From: CALXOJ01 sp034120015
GTDB lineage: Bacteria; Spirochaetota; Spirochaetia; JAFGXN01
DNA: 64,000 bases
Assembly (NCBI GenBank): GCA_034120015.1
Contig: JAXEIF010000011.1
Coordinates: 1 to 64,000, forward strand
Reading direction: 5' to 3'
In this document: positions 18,659-27,258 of the stretch, piece by piece
How the letters are laid out: each line of letters begins with the position of its first letter
How positions within the stretch are numbered: position 1 is the first letter of the stretch
Notes under the pieces: model-generated
The model's database searches: none
What the model was told of the DNA's origin: nothing
Seen by the model: only the letters and a program-made list of their open reading frames with translations
Position numbers and translations under genes: made by a program

Positions 18659-19404
18659 AGCCGTGTCAGAATCTCGGTATGATCGGGAAAAATCGCAACG
18701 GTATCTTCAAAATGAGCCGAAAGCGACCCGTCGCAGGTGACTACCGTCCAGTCATCATCCAACACATCGACATCGTATGTGCCGGCATTAATCATCGGTT
18801 CGATAGCAATCACCATACCGGCCTGCAGACGGGGGTTTTTACCCGCAAATTCGCAGTAATTGGGCACTTCCGGTTCTTCATGAACCTTTAATCCGACACC
18901 GTGACCGCAATAATCCCGAACCACGCCGTAACCGTACGCCCGTGCATGCGCCGAAACCGCACGCGATATATCTTTTATCCGATTTCCGAAACGGGCCGCC
19001 GCAATCCCTTTATCCAGACATTCGAAAGTAACCTTCATCAGCTTCTCGGCATCGGCACAGACCTTCCCGACCGGAAAGGTACGCGCCATATCACTGAAAA
19101 AACCGTTAAGGTTAATACCCAAATCCATACCGACAATATCCCCTTCTTCGAGACGACGGTTTCCCGGTATACCGTGAATCACTTCATCGTTCACGGAAAT
19201 ACAGGCGGAAGCGGGAAATCCTCCGTAATGCAGAAAGGCGGGTTTACCGCCGTGATCCGTAATAAACCGGTAAACCCACTGATCGATTTGTTTTGTTGTC
19301 ATCCCGGGGCGAATTTTCTCCCCTACTTCCCCCATAAGTCGGGCCAGCAAATGACAGGACTTTCGTATTCCGTCAATTTCCTCTTTGGTTTTGATGATGA
19401 TCAT
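18655..19404 (-). CDS. map: Methionine aminopeptidase, type I
   Basis: Removes the initiator methionine from new proteins. The 249-residue sequence is the normal bacterial length, and all ligands of the dimetal site are visible: HYGG (substrate His), DLGINL, DMARTF, GHGVG, IEPM and EDTVAI. Its start overlaps the TPR gene stop by four bases (ATGA) and its end overlaps capA. The gene is one of a chain of overlapping genes running from the parvulin to capA. Confidence 0.97.
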   Translation of the reverse strand: MIIIKTKEEIDGIRKSCHLLARLMGEVGEKIRPGMTTKQIDQWVYRFITDHGGKPAFLHYGGFPASACISVNDEVIHGIPGNRRLEEGDIVGMDLGINLNGFFSDMARTFPVGKVCADAEKLMKVTFECLDKGIAAARFGNRIKDISRAVSAHARAYGYGVVRDYCGHGVGLKVHEEPEVPNYCEFAGKNPRLQAGMVIAIEPMINAGTYDVDVLDDDWTVVTCDGSLSAHFEDTVAIFPDHTEILTRL

Positions 19405-21077
19405 TTTTCTATTCCCGAATTCAAATAATCGATATAGGAAATCACTTCAATATTTGCGGGATCCAAATCGTGTGCCAACAAAAAGGAACGCATCGCCTTT
19501 TCGTAATCTTTTTTCATCAAATAGATTCGTCCGTACAAAACATGAAGAGAAGCCGCAAGAGGGGCATCTTCCCAATCAACATACGAACGGGCCGCATCGA
19601 CTTCATTCAAAGCCCGATCCGGATAACCGAAATAAAGAGACAGGAGAGCACAGTTATAATACGGCTGATACCCCATCTGATAATGTCCGGTTTCCCGCAC
19701 GGCTTTATGCGTACACTCGAGAAACGCATTATAGGCAGATTCAAAGTCCTCTTTCAAAACAGCGGAAACTCCGGTATAAAAATCAATCCAGGAACGAACG
19801 CCGTAATCACGCCGACAATGCTCAAGCAGAGTGTCAATTTCCGACGAATCGGCCAATCCGGTCAGGTACCACAGAAATACACGCGGAATTTTTTCATTAA
19901 TTCCTCTGTTTTGATTGTAAAGATTCCACAATGAGCCGATAAACCGCTCGGGCGAAACATCGGAGATTAGAAACTGATACGCCAGAACCGCATCGGGGTT
20001 GTCGACTTCAAGTTTCAGGAAGTTTTCCAAAACCGATTTGGCCTTTTCGGTTTCATTGACTTTGACGTAATCCTCTGCCAGCTTCAAATTCAGTACGGCA
20101 ATTCCGGGAAAAGCACGGACACCGCGCTCCATAGAAGCAATTCCCTCGGCACTGTCGCGATAAAGATAAGCCAGATTATAATAAGGAACGTAACTGTAAT
20201 CGGGATACATTTCCGTAAAATCGGAATATAAAGCAGCCGCTTCGTTTTCTATGCCCAATTCCATCGACAAATCGGCCAGAAAGAGAAACCAGTCGCGGTT
20301 ATGCTCCAGAAAAAAATCGCGATCCAGCATCTGCGCATACGAATAAGCCGTTTCCGTTTCGCCGGCATCGTAAGCCAGATAACTGCCCAGCACGGGATGA
20401 CTCTTTCCGATCCGTTCATCGAATAGAGAGAAGGCTTCAACCGTGTTTCCCTCCGCAGCCAGGGCCAGTACATAATTTTTGATCAGACGGGAATCGTCAA
20501 AACGTTCCGTCAGATAAACATAGCCGTTCGGGTCATCGGACATCGCTATCGAAACAGCTGCCCGGCTTAAAGAATCCAGTGCGGCCGTCTTAAGCAATTC
20601 GGCATTACCCGACCGCAAAGCCGCCTCGCTTAACAGCGTCGGCTGAATCCCGCATGTTTCGAATGCCTCCGAAGCTACCTGCCATGCTTTATCGTATTGT
20701 CCGGTTTTCAGCAGAGCATAAACACACAAAGACCGTGCATCCCTTTCTTTCGGATAGCTCCGCACCGCATTTTCCGCAAAATCGGCAAACCGGTTATAAT
20801 TTTTCGTTTCGCCGGCAATTTTTAAAACGCGATTCAATACCTCTTTCGAAACGGAAAATTCGCCGGAAAACAGTTTTAAATCTTCCAACAGACGCTCTGC
20901 CTGCGCATAATGTCCTTCCGAAATATGACGGTCGATCACAGAGAGCTGATATGAGACCTGGGATAACGCCTTATGTCTTAAAGCAGTCTTTACGGCGAAT
21001 CCGACTCCGCATCCGAACAATACCAGAACACAGACGGAAACAAATGCGACAATAAAGCCTTTCCCTTTTCCGTTCAT
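19401..21077 (-). CDS. Membrane-anchored TPR protein
   Basis: A 558-residue protein with a hydrophobic N-terminus (about residues 8-30; FGCG within it could be a weak lipobox) and then mostly helical repeats. TPR-like units are clearest at about residues 285-345 and 430-545, for example YNLAYLYRDSA and LYGRIYLMKKDYEKAM. It probably scaffolds protein contacts on the outer face of the inner membrane. Four-base overlaps with nusB and map show tight coupling. No enzymatic motif is seen. Confidence 0.8.
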   Translation of the reverse strand: MNGKGKGFIVAFVSVCVLVLFGCGVGFAVKTALRHKALSQVSYQLSVIDRHISEGHYAQAERLLEDLKLFSGEFSVSKEVLNRVLKIAGETKNYNRFADFAENAVRSYPKERDARSLCVYALLKTGQYDKAWQVASEAFETCGIQPTLLSEAALRSGNAELLKTAALDSLSRAAVSIAMSDDPNGYVYLTERFDDSRLIKNYVLALAAEGNTVEAFSLFDERIGKSHPVLGSYLAYDAGETETAYSYAQMLDRDFFLEHNRDWFLFLADLSMELGIENEAAALYSDFTEMYPDYSYVPYYNLAYLYRDSAEGIASMERGVRAFPGIAVLNLKLAEDYVKVNETEKAKSVLENFLKLEVDNPDAVLAYQFLISDVSPERFIGSLWNLYNQNRGINEKIPRVFLWYLTGLADSSEIDTLLEHCRRDYGVRSWIDFYTGVSAVLKEDFESAYNAFLECTHKAVRETGHYQMGYQPYYNCALLSLYFGYPDRALNEVDAARSYVDWEDAPLAASLHVLYGRIYLMKKDYEKAMRSFLLAHDLDPANIEVISYIDYLNSGIEK

Positions 21078-21481
21078 CGGTCAGCCTCCCGGGACAGTTT
21101 GTCGAGAATACCGTTGACAAATTTATATGATTCATCGGCAGAAAGCGATTTTGAAATTTCGATTGCTTCGTCAATTACAATCCGGGAAGGTAGCGGCTGC
21201 GCCTGAAAACACATTTCGTAAATCGAGACCCGCAAAACGGCCAGATCGACCCGGGCGATTCTGTCAAAGTCTCTTTTCTCGGAAGCATTGAAAATCATTT
21301 TATCGATTGCCGCAAGATGCTCGAAAGTTCCTTCCGCCAACATACGTGCGAACAGAAGACTTTCTTCATGAAGATCCCCGGATGTCCACCTGAAATCCGA
21401 AAGAGCACGTTTATCCCGACTCATCTCGTAATTATAGAGAGCCTGAACCGCAACAACACGACCGGAATGACGCGCACCCAC
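21074..21481 (-). CDS. nusB: Transcription antitermination factor NusB
   Basis: Small all-helical RNA-binding protein that with NusE recognises boxA RNA in rRNA operons. The 135 residues show the family start RHSGRVVAVQALYNYEM and the C-terminal VDEAIEISKSLSADESYKFVNG split between conserved helices. The start is GTG sharing one base with the parvulin stop (TAGTG). It overlaps the TPR gene by four bases. Confidence 0.94.
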   Translation of the reverse strand: MGARHSGRVVAVQALYNYEMSRDKRALSDFRWTSGDLHEESLLFARMLAEGTFEHLAAIDKMIFNASEKRDFDRIARVDLAVLRVSIYEMCFQAQPLPSRIVIDEAIEISKSLSADESYKFVNGILDKLSREADR

Positions 21482-22524
21482 TAATCCAAATCCTTTTGAA
21501 AATATTTGATATCCGCTTCCTCACGCAATTCTTTGCTCAATTCCTGTAAAGCGGTATTATACTGTTCGTACATTTTGATAGCCTGCATTCTTTCCTTAAT
21601 GCTGTCTCCGAAAGTTCCGGAATGTTCCGGATCTATTTTATCGTCGTATTTCGGAATACCGGCCTCTTCCTTTGCCGTAATTTTGAAAATATGATATCCG
21701 CGTTCGGTCTCCAATACGGAAGTTACTCCTCCGACCGGAAGTGCGAATAATGTTTCCACAATTTTGGCATCCAGAAGACGAAAGGCCTCACTGTACAGGA
21801 GCCACCCCATGGCTCCGCCGTTATACTTTGATCCCCGATCTTCGGAATAAGTTCTCGCCGCATCCTCAAAACTCATTTTCCCCGAAGCAACCTTCGAAGC
21901 GGCTTCATCTATCACTTTTTTGGCATTTTTTTTATCCGCAGCCGCCAATCCGGTTGTATCGATATAAATCTGACTGACACGGATTCGGGCCGGAAGATTT
22001 AATGTTCCCGCATTGACCTGCTTTTGAAATTCGGCACGTGCTTCCGCATCCGATATCTCGGGCGGGATCATCGCATTCGGTTTTTTTTTGGCTACAAACT
22101 GTTTAATTTTTTCCTGATTTGTGTATGCCTCTTTAATACGATCGAGAGTCATACCGCCGTAAATTTCCAAATCCTTTTCGGTTGCCGACCGCTTCAGCAA
22201 CGTCGACAATTCGGCAAGCTTCTGCTTCTTAAAATTGTTATACGATGAATCGCTGACACGAATTCCGTCCCTGTCGGCGCCCTGCACCAGCAATGCCACA
22301 TCGATCAGCTGCTCGAGAACTTCTTTTTTTGTGATATCTCCGGGAGCATCCGTTGCATTCATCGCCTTTTTGATTTCATCGTAACGGGCATCAACGGAGG
22401 CTTTGGTAATCGGTTCCCGTCGGATTAATTCGACTGTCGCCACAATATTGTCAATACGATCTGCCGGAAAACCGCCCAAAGCAGTCAATCCCGCAAACAA
22501 AAATGTAAAGAAATATTTTTTCAT
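21481..22524 (-). CDS. Periplasmic parvulin-type peptidyl-prolyl isomerase (SurA-like)
   Basis: Exported chaperone/isomerase for envelope proteins. A signal peptide (about residues 1-20) precedes a SurA-like helical chaperone domain (to about residue 155) and one parvulin domain (about 165-275), with RVSQIYIDT, GGAMGWLLYSEAF and ETERGYHIFKI as typical motifs. A helical tail follows. It starts 20 bases after secG, so secretion and folding functions are grouped. It is shorter than SurA and has one rotamase domain. Confidence 0.9.
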   Translation of the reverse strand: MKKYFFTFLFAGLTALGGFPADRIDNIVATVELIRREPITKASVDARYDEIKKAMNATDAPGDITKKEVLEQLIDVALLVQGADRDGIRVSDSSYNNFKKQKLAELSTLLKRSATEKDLEIYGGMTLDRIKEAYTNQEKIKQFVAKKKPNAMIPPEISDAEARAEFQKQVNAGTLNLPARIRVSQIYIDTTGLAAADKKNAKKVIDEAASKVASGKMSFEDAARTYSEDRGSKYNGGAMGWLLYSEAFRLLDAKIVETLFALPVGGVTSVLETERGYHIFKITAKEEAGIPKYDDKIDPEHSGTFGDSIKERMQAIKMYEQYNTALQELSKELREEADIKYFQKDLD

Positions 22525-22544
22525 ACCAAAGCCTCCGCTACCGT

Positions 22545-22913
22545 TTACTCTGCCGTTACCGTCGATGCGGCATTATTCTCCGCATTCAACTCCTGAATTT
22601 CGTCTATCCAGGTTTTTTCCGCACCGCTGCGGGCATTGATTTCCGCTTCGACACCGTCCGATGCCTGAGCATCGCTGTAACTCTTGGTATAAACCATCAT
22701 CAGGCTCAAAGACAGAACAAAAAACAGAACTGCCAGAATTCCCGTAAAACGGGTCAGGATATTTCCGGACTGAAGGCCGACGGACGAATTGTTGCTTCCC
22801 CCGAAAATACCTCCGAGACCGTCGCCCTGATCATCCTGAAGCAAAATCACGCCCATCAGCAAAACGGATACAATACAAAATAAAATCAGTAAAATGACAC
22901 TCAATACAGCCAT
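22545..22913 (-). CDS. secG: Preprotein translocase subunit SecG
   Basis: Small membrane subunit of the SecYEG channel. Two helices (about residues 3-24 and 57-76) flank the loop LLQDDQGDGLGGIFGGSN, the hallmark of SecG. A charged C-terminal tail of about 40 residues, rich in Glu and Ala, extends beyond the usual length of about 75-110. It lies between tpiA and the parvulin gene, a common position next to glycolytic genes. Confidence 0.95.
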   Translation of the reverse strand: MAVLSVILLILFCIVSVLLMGVILLQDDQGDGLGGIFGGSNNSSVGLQSGNILTRFTGILAVLFFVLSLSLMMVYTKSYSDAQASDGVEAEINARSGAEKTWIDEIQELNAENNAASTVTAE

Positions 22914-22924
22914 TTAAAACTCCA

Positions 22925-23683
22925 TCATTTATCGTAATTAACAATCGGAAGGAATGTTTCGGCCTTCAGCGAAGCTCCTCCGATCAGACCGCCGTCGATA
23001 TCCGGCATCGCCATCAGTTCTTTTGCATTACCGGCATTCATCGAGCCGCCGTATTGAATAATCATATTTTCGGCACACTTCGGACAGTACAAGGCTGCGA
23101 TTTTGGCACGGGCCGCAACATGAACTTCCTGTGCATCGTGAGGAGTCGCTGTTTTTCCCGTTCCGATAGCCCAAACCGGTTCATAGGCAATAGTAACCCG
23201 GGCCAGCTCTTCGGCAGAAACATCTTTTAATCCGGCTTCGATTTGCGCATTGACCACTTCGATTGCTTTTCCCGCTTCGCGTTCATCGAGCGTCTCACCG
23301 ACACACAAGATCACTTCCAAACCGTGAGCCAAAGCGAGCTTAAGTTTTTTATTGATGACTTCATCGCTTTCTTTATAGATCGACCGTCTTTCGGAATGAC
23401 CGAGAATAACAACCTGAACACCGACATCTTTCAGCATCAGCACGGAAGTCTCTCCGGTATAAGCTCCGGCTTCGGCAAATGCCATATTTTGGGCGCCGAG
23501 CAGAATGGGACTGCCGGCAAGAACTTTGGAAACGGCATCCAGACAGGTAAAATTCGGAGCGATCAGCACCCGATGCGGACAATCTTTTACGGATTTAACC
23601 AAAGATTTGGCCAGATCGACAGCCTGGGTAACCGTCAGATTCATTTTCCAGTTTCCGGCAATAAAACTCTTTCTCATTTTCAT
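22925..23683 (-). CDS. tpiA: Triosephosphate isomerase
   Basis: Interconverts dihydroxyacetone phosphate and glyceraldehyde 3-phosphate. The active-site Lys is in GNWKMN, the catalytic His in ILGHSERR and the Glu in AYEPVWAIGTGK. The phosphate-binding GGSMNAGN and GGLIGGASL motifs close the barrel. The 252-residue length is normal. It is nine bases after pgk and eleven before secG. Confidence 0.98.
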   Translation of the reverse strand: MKMRKSFIAGNWKMNLTVTQAVDLAKSLVKSVKDCPHRVLIAPNFTCLDAVSKVLAGSPILLGAQNMAFAEAGAYTGETSVLMLKDVGVQVVILGHSERRSIYKESDEVINKKLKLALAHGLEVILCVGETLDEREAGKAIEVVNAQIEAGLKDVSAEELARVTIAYEPVWAIGTGKTATPHDAQEVHVAARAKIAALYCPKCAENMIIQYGGSMNAGNAKELMAMPDIDGGLIGGASLKAETFLPIVNYDK

Positions 23684-23691
23684 TTCCTCCC

Positions 23692-24876
23692 TTACTGTTC
23701 CAGAGCGACAATACCGGGCAGTTTTTTGCCTTCAAGGAATTCCAGAGAAGCGCCGCCTCCCGTCGAAACATGGCTCAGTTTCTTGGAAAGACCGAATTTA
23801 TTGGCTGCCGCAACGGAATCGCCGCCGCCGACAACAGTTGTTCCCTGACATTCGGCAACCGCCATTGCCACCTGCTTGGTACCGTTGGCAAATTTATCAA
23901 ATTCAAAAACTCCCATCGGGCCGTTCCACACAACGGTTTTGGCCGGAATAATCGCTTTCGAAAACAGTTCGATTGTTTTGGGACCGATATCCATTCCCAT
24001 TTTATCGGCAGGAATGTTGTCGGAATCAATAACGGTTGCTTCGGCATTTTCGTTAAATTCGGATGCAACAACATTATCGACGGGAAGAAGAACCTGAACA
24101 CCCGCTTTTTCGGCTGCCGCCAGAAAATTCTTTGCGGTATCCAGAAAATCGGCTTCCAGCAGAGATTTTCCGACTTCATATCCTTTAGCCTTCAGGAAGG
24201 TATAAGCCATACCGCCGCCGATAATAAATGTATCGGCTGTCTTCAGCAGCGATTCCAAAACGGCAATCTTGGAAGAAACTTTGGCACCGCCGATAATGGC
24301 AACAAGCGGTTTATCGGGATTGGTCAGAATCGGAGCAAAAAATTTCACTTCTTTTTCGATCAGGAATCCGGCTGCTGAAGGCAGAAAGTGAGCCACACCT
24401 TCGGTAGAAGCTTCCGCACGGTGAGCCGTACCGAAAGCATCGTTAACATAAACATCACCGAGAGCAGCCAGCTGTTTGGCAAATTCGGGATCGTTTTTCT
24501 TTTCGGCTTTATAATAACGGACATTCTCCAAAAAGAGAATTTCACCCGGTTTCAGCGCTTTCGCAGCCGCTTCGACTTTTTCGCCGATTGTATCGTCAAT
24601 ATACTGAACGGGTCTGTCCAGTTTTTCACTCAGTCTTTTGGCAATCGGTTTTACGGAAAACTGGGGTTCCCGCGTTCCGTCACCTGCCGGCCGTCCCAGA
24701 TGGCACATCACAACCAAAGAAGTACCGGGTTTGGCCAAAATATATTCAATTGTCGGCAAAGCTTCGACAATTCTGGTTTCATCCGTAATCACTCCGTCTT
24801 TAATCGGAACATTAAAATCGACACGCAGTAAAACGCGTTTATTATCCAAATCAATATCACGAACGGTTCTCAACAT
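23692..24876 (-). CDS. pgk: Phosphoglycerate kinase
   Basis: Transfers phosphate from 1,3-bisphosphoglycerate to ADP. RVLLRVDFNVP begins the N-terminal domain, HLGRPAGDG follows, and the C-terminal ATP site reads GGGDSVAA with STGGGASLEFLEGK. The start chosen is the ATG at 24876 because GGAGG lies nine bases upstream; fifteen upstream codons in frame run into the gap terminator region and do not look coded. The protein then has 394 residues, the normal size. No promoter was seen between gap and this gene, so expression probably depends on readthrough of the terminator. Confidence 0.97.
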   Translation of the reverse strand: MLRTVRDIDLDNKRVLLRVDFNVPIKDGVITDETRIVEALPTIEYILAKPGTSLVVMCHLGRPAGDGTREPQFSVKPIAKRLSEKLDRPVQYIDDTIGEKVEAAAKALKPGEILFLENVRYYKAEKKNDPEFAKQLAALGDVYVNDAFGTAHRAEASTEGVAHFLPSAAGFLIEKEVKFFAPILTNPDKPLVAIIGGAKVSSKIAVLESLLKTADTFIIGGGMAYTFLKAKGYEVGKSLLEADFLDTAKNFLAAAEKAGVQVLLPVDNVVASEFNENAEATVIDSDNIPADKMGMDIGPKTIELFSKAIIPAKTVVWNGPMGVFEFDKFANGTKQVAMAVAECQGTTVVGGGDSVAAANKFGLSKKLSHVSTGGGASLEFLEGKKLPGIVALEQ

Positions 24877-24879
24877 AAG

Positions 24880-24931
24880 ACTTTTCCTCCGAAATAAAAA
24901 AAGAAAAGACAGCCCCTGCAACGAGGGGCTG
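24880..24931 (-). terminator. Intrinsic terminator or attenuator between gap and pgk
   Basis: On the minus strand CAGCCCCT, loop CGTTGC, AGGGGCTG is followed by TCTTTTCTTTTTTTATTT. Hairpin arms are at 24924-24931 and 24910-24917. It would set gap mRNA above pgk-tpiA mRNA. Confidence 0.85.
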
Positions 24932-24948
24932 CGGTTTTCAAATCAAAA

Positions 24949-26010
24949 TTATTTGTCGTTTTTGGCCATGTAGCTCAACAGGTTGACAACACGGTTGGAG
25001 TAACCCCACTCGTTATCGTACCAGGAAACAACCTTGAAGAAACGTTTTTCGCCTTTCAGGTTGTTCTGCAAAGTGGCCAGAGAATCGTAAATGGAAGAAC
25101 GGTTATCGTGGATCAGGTCGGAAGAAACAATTTCTTCGTCCGAGTATCCCAGAATACCTTTCATCGAACCTTCCGTTGCTTTTTTCAGAATAGCATCGAT
25201 TTCTTCAATGGATGTATCTTTGGCAGCGCGGAAAGTCAGGTCGACAACGGAAACGTCCGGAGTCGGAACACGGAAAGACATACCTGTCAGCTTACCTTTT
25301 GTGGAAGGAAGAACTTCACCGACTGCTTTGGCAGCACCCGTTGTGGACGGAATGATGTTGCAGGCAGCGGCACGACCGCCTCTCCAGTCTTTTTTGGAGG
25401 GTCCGTCAACCGTTTTCTGAGTTGCCGTATAGCTGTGAATAGTGGTCATCAAACCGGTTTCGATTTCGATACCGCCGTCCATCAGGGCTTTTACGACCGG
25501 AGCCAGACAGTTTGTCGTGCAGCTGGCATTGGAAACAATGTTATGTTTCGCGGAGTCGTATTCTTTTTCGTTAACACCCATAACGATGGTTTTGACATCG
25601 CCTTTACCCGGAGCGGAAATAATAACTTTCTTGGCACCGGCTTCCAGGTGACCCTGAGCTTTTTCGGAAGCTGTAAAAAGACCTGTCGATTCGATGACAT
25701 ATTCGACACCCAGCTTCTTCCAGGGCAGATCTTTCAATTCTTTCACAACGCCCAGACACTTGATTTCGTTGCCGTTAACAACCAGAATATCATCTTCGGC
25801 AAGAGAAGCATCGCTTTTCTTCGAAGAAATATCCGCTTTCATACGGCCGTGAACCGTGTCGTACTTCAGCTGATAGGCGAAGTAATCGGCGTTTGTGGAA
25901 ACGTCGACAACAGCAACAACGTCAATACCGTTACCGAGCAGCCCCTGCTCTACCATTGCCTGAAGAACCATTCTTCCGATTCTTCCAAAACCGTTAATAG
26001 CTACCTTCAT
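24949..26010 (-). CDS. gap: Glyceraldehyde-3-phosphate dehydrogenase
   Basis: NAD-dependent oxidation of glyceraldehyde 3-phosphate to 1,3-bisphosphoglycerate. The Rossmann start is INGFGRIGRMVLQA; the catalytic Cys is in SNASCTTNCLAP and the catalytic His in TTIHSYTATQ. It has 353 residues, longer than the usual 335, from an insertion near residues 60-80 (SSKKSDASLAEDD) that is common in spirochaetal and protist enzymes. It is transcribed from its own strong promoter and followed by a terminator. Confidence 0.98.
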   Translation of the reverse strand: MKVAINGFGRIGRMVLQAMVEQGLLGNGIDVVAVVDVSTNADYFAYQLKYDTVHGRMKADISSKKSDASLAEDDILVVNGNEIKCLGVVKELKDLPWKKLGVEYVIESTGLFTASEKAQGHLEAGAKKVIISAPGKGDVKTIVMGVNEKEYDSAKHNIVSNASCTTNCLAPVVKALMDGGIEIETGLMTTIHSYTATQKTVDGPSKKDWRGGRAAACNIIPSTTGAAKAVGEVLPSTKGKLTGMSFRVPTPDVSVVDLTFRAAKDTSIEEIDAILKKATEGSMKGILGYSDEEIVSSDLIHDNRSSIYDSLATLQNNLKGEKRFFKVVSWYDNEWGYSNRVVNLLSYMAKNDK

Positions 26011-26056
26011 GTTCTATCTCCTTGTAACCTGAAAATCAGGGTATTACCTTTTTTAA

Positions 26057-26085
26057 AATATATTCCAAATACAAACCGTTGTCAA
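26057..26085 (-). promoter_or_regulatory. Sigma-70 promoter of gap
   Basis: TTGACA and TATATT are separated by 17 bases on the minus strand. A good ribosome site (AAGGAG) lies before the gap ATG, so this is a standard leadered promoter. Confidence 0.8.
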
Positions 26086-26178
26086 TAAGAAACTCTGTAA
26101 TCCGTCCGATTTTTCCCGAAGACGAAAAACACGGCACCATACGTCCTTCTTCCCAAACGGCGAAAGAACAAAAAAGAG

Positions 26179-26207
26179 TTGCATATTCCTCCGGTCCGTT
26201 TTACAAT
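26179..26207 (+). promoter_or_regulatory. Sigma-70 promoter of galM
   Basis: TTGCAT and TACAAT are separated by 17 bases, 24 bases ahead of the galM ATG, which has its own GAGGAG site. Confidence 0.7.
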
Positions 26208-26231
26208 GCAGTCATAGAGGAGATATTCTTT

Positions 26232-27254
26232 ATGAGTCAGGGACGTTTTTATACCTTAAAAAACAAAAACGGGATGCAGATTAAACTTTTTGATTACGGT
26301 GCGACGTTGGCCGGCATCACCGTTCCCGACCGAAACGGACATTTTGATGATGTGGCTTTCGGATTCGACGATCTGGAAGGTTACAAAAATTTCAACGACT
26401 ATTTCGGTGCAACGGTCGGTCGGCACGCCGGACGCATCGGCGGCGGACAGTTCGAAATCGACGGTACGGTTCACCAGCTGGCGGTGAACAACGGCCCGAA
26501 CCACCTGCACGGCGGCATTAAAGGCTTTGATAAAGTTTTTTGGAATGCGCAGGAAATCACCAAAAAGAACGGAAAAGCCGTCAGTTTTTCCTATATGAGT
26601 CCCGACGGCGAAGAGCATTTCCCGGGAAATCTCACTGTTTCGGCTGTTTACACACTGACCGATAACGATGAAATCATTATCGACCTGTACGCCGTTACCG
26701 ACAAAGCGACTCCCGTCAATCTGACGAACCACGCCTACTTCAATCTGTCGGGAGCCGGCAATCCGTCGATCCTGGATCATCGGATGAAGCTGGACTGCGA
26801 TTTTTTTCTGCCGGGCGACGAAGGCCTCATCCCGACGGGAGAAGTGGCTCCTGTCGACGGAACTCCGCTCGATTTTCGCGAATTCAAAATGATCGGGAAA
26901 GAAATCGATGCCGACCATCCTTCGACGAAATTCGGCTCCGGATATGATCTCGCATTTGTTGTCAACGGAAAAGGCAACAGTACGGTTCATGTCGCAACCG
27001 TCATCGATGACAAAAGCGGACGAAGACTGGATGTTTTCACCAACCAGAAAGCGGTTATCTTTTACACGGGGAACTTTTTAAAAGGGACATTCAAAGCGAA
27101 AGACGGCAAAACCTACCCGCGCCGATCCGGATTCTGCCTCGAACCGGGCGCCTTCCCCGATTCTCCGAACAAATCGTGGTTCCCGAATATCATTCTCAAA
27201 CCGGGAGAACTGTACCACAATCAGATTATTTACAAATTCGGTGTCGAAAAATAA
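26232..27254 (+). CDS. galM: Aldose 1-epimerase (mutarotase)
   Basis: Interconverts alpha and beta anomers of hexoses. Key motifs are VGRHAGRIGG, GPNHLHGG, the catalytic His in LTNHAYFNLSG and the catalytic Glu in CLEPGAFPDSPN. The start is the ATG at 26232: it follows the promoter and a GAGGAG site, whereas the 51 in-frame codons upstream overlap the promoter. The 340-residue length is normal. The gene meets the convergent aminopeptidase gene with four bases between stops and no clear terminator. Confidence 0.95.
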   Translation: MSQGRFYTLKNKNGMQIKLFDYGATLAGITVPDRNGHFDDVAFGFDDLEGYKNFNDYFGATVGRHAGRIGGGQFEIDGTVHQLAVNNGPNHLHGGIKGFDKVFWNAQEITKKNGKAVSFSYMSPDGEEHFPGNLTVSAVYTLTDNDEIIIDLYAVTDKATPVNLTNHAYFNLSGAGNPSILDHRMKLDCDFFLPGDEGLIPTGEVAPVDGTPLDFREFKMIGKEIDADHPSTKFGSGYDLAFVVNGKGNSTVHVATVIDDKSGRRLDVFTNQKAVIFYTGNFLKGTFKAKDGKTYPRRSGFCLEPGAFPDSPNKSWFPNIILKPGELYHNQIIYKFGVEK

Positions 27255-27258
27255 GACA

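Noticed and set aside
25108..26088. Open frame of 326 codons on the plus strand
   Set aside because: Antisense to gap; no ribosome site or family resemblance.
26079..26231. N-terminal extension of galM
   Set aside because: The 51 codons cover the promoter and ribosome site; the family N-terminus fits the ATG at 26232.
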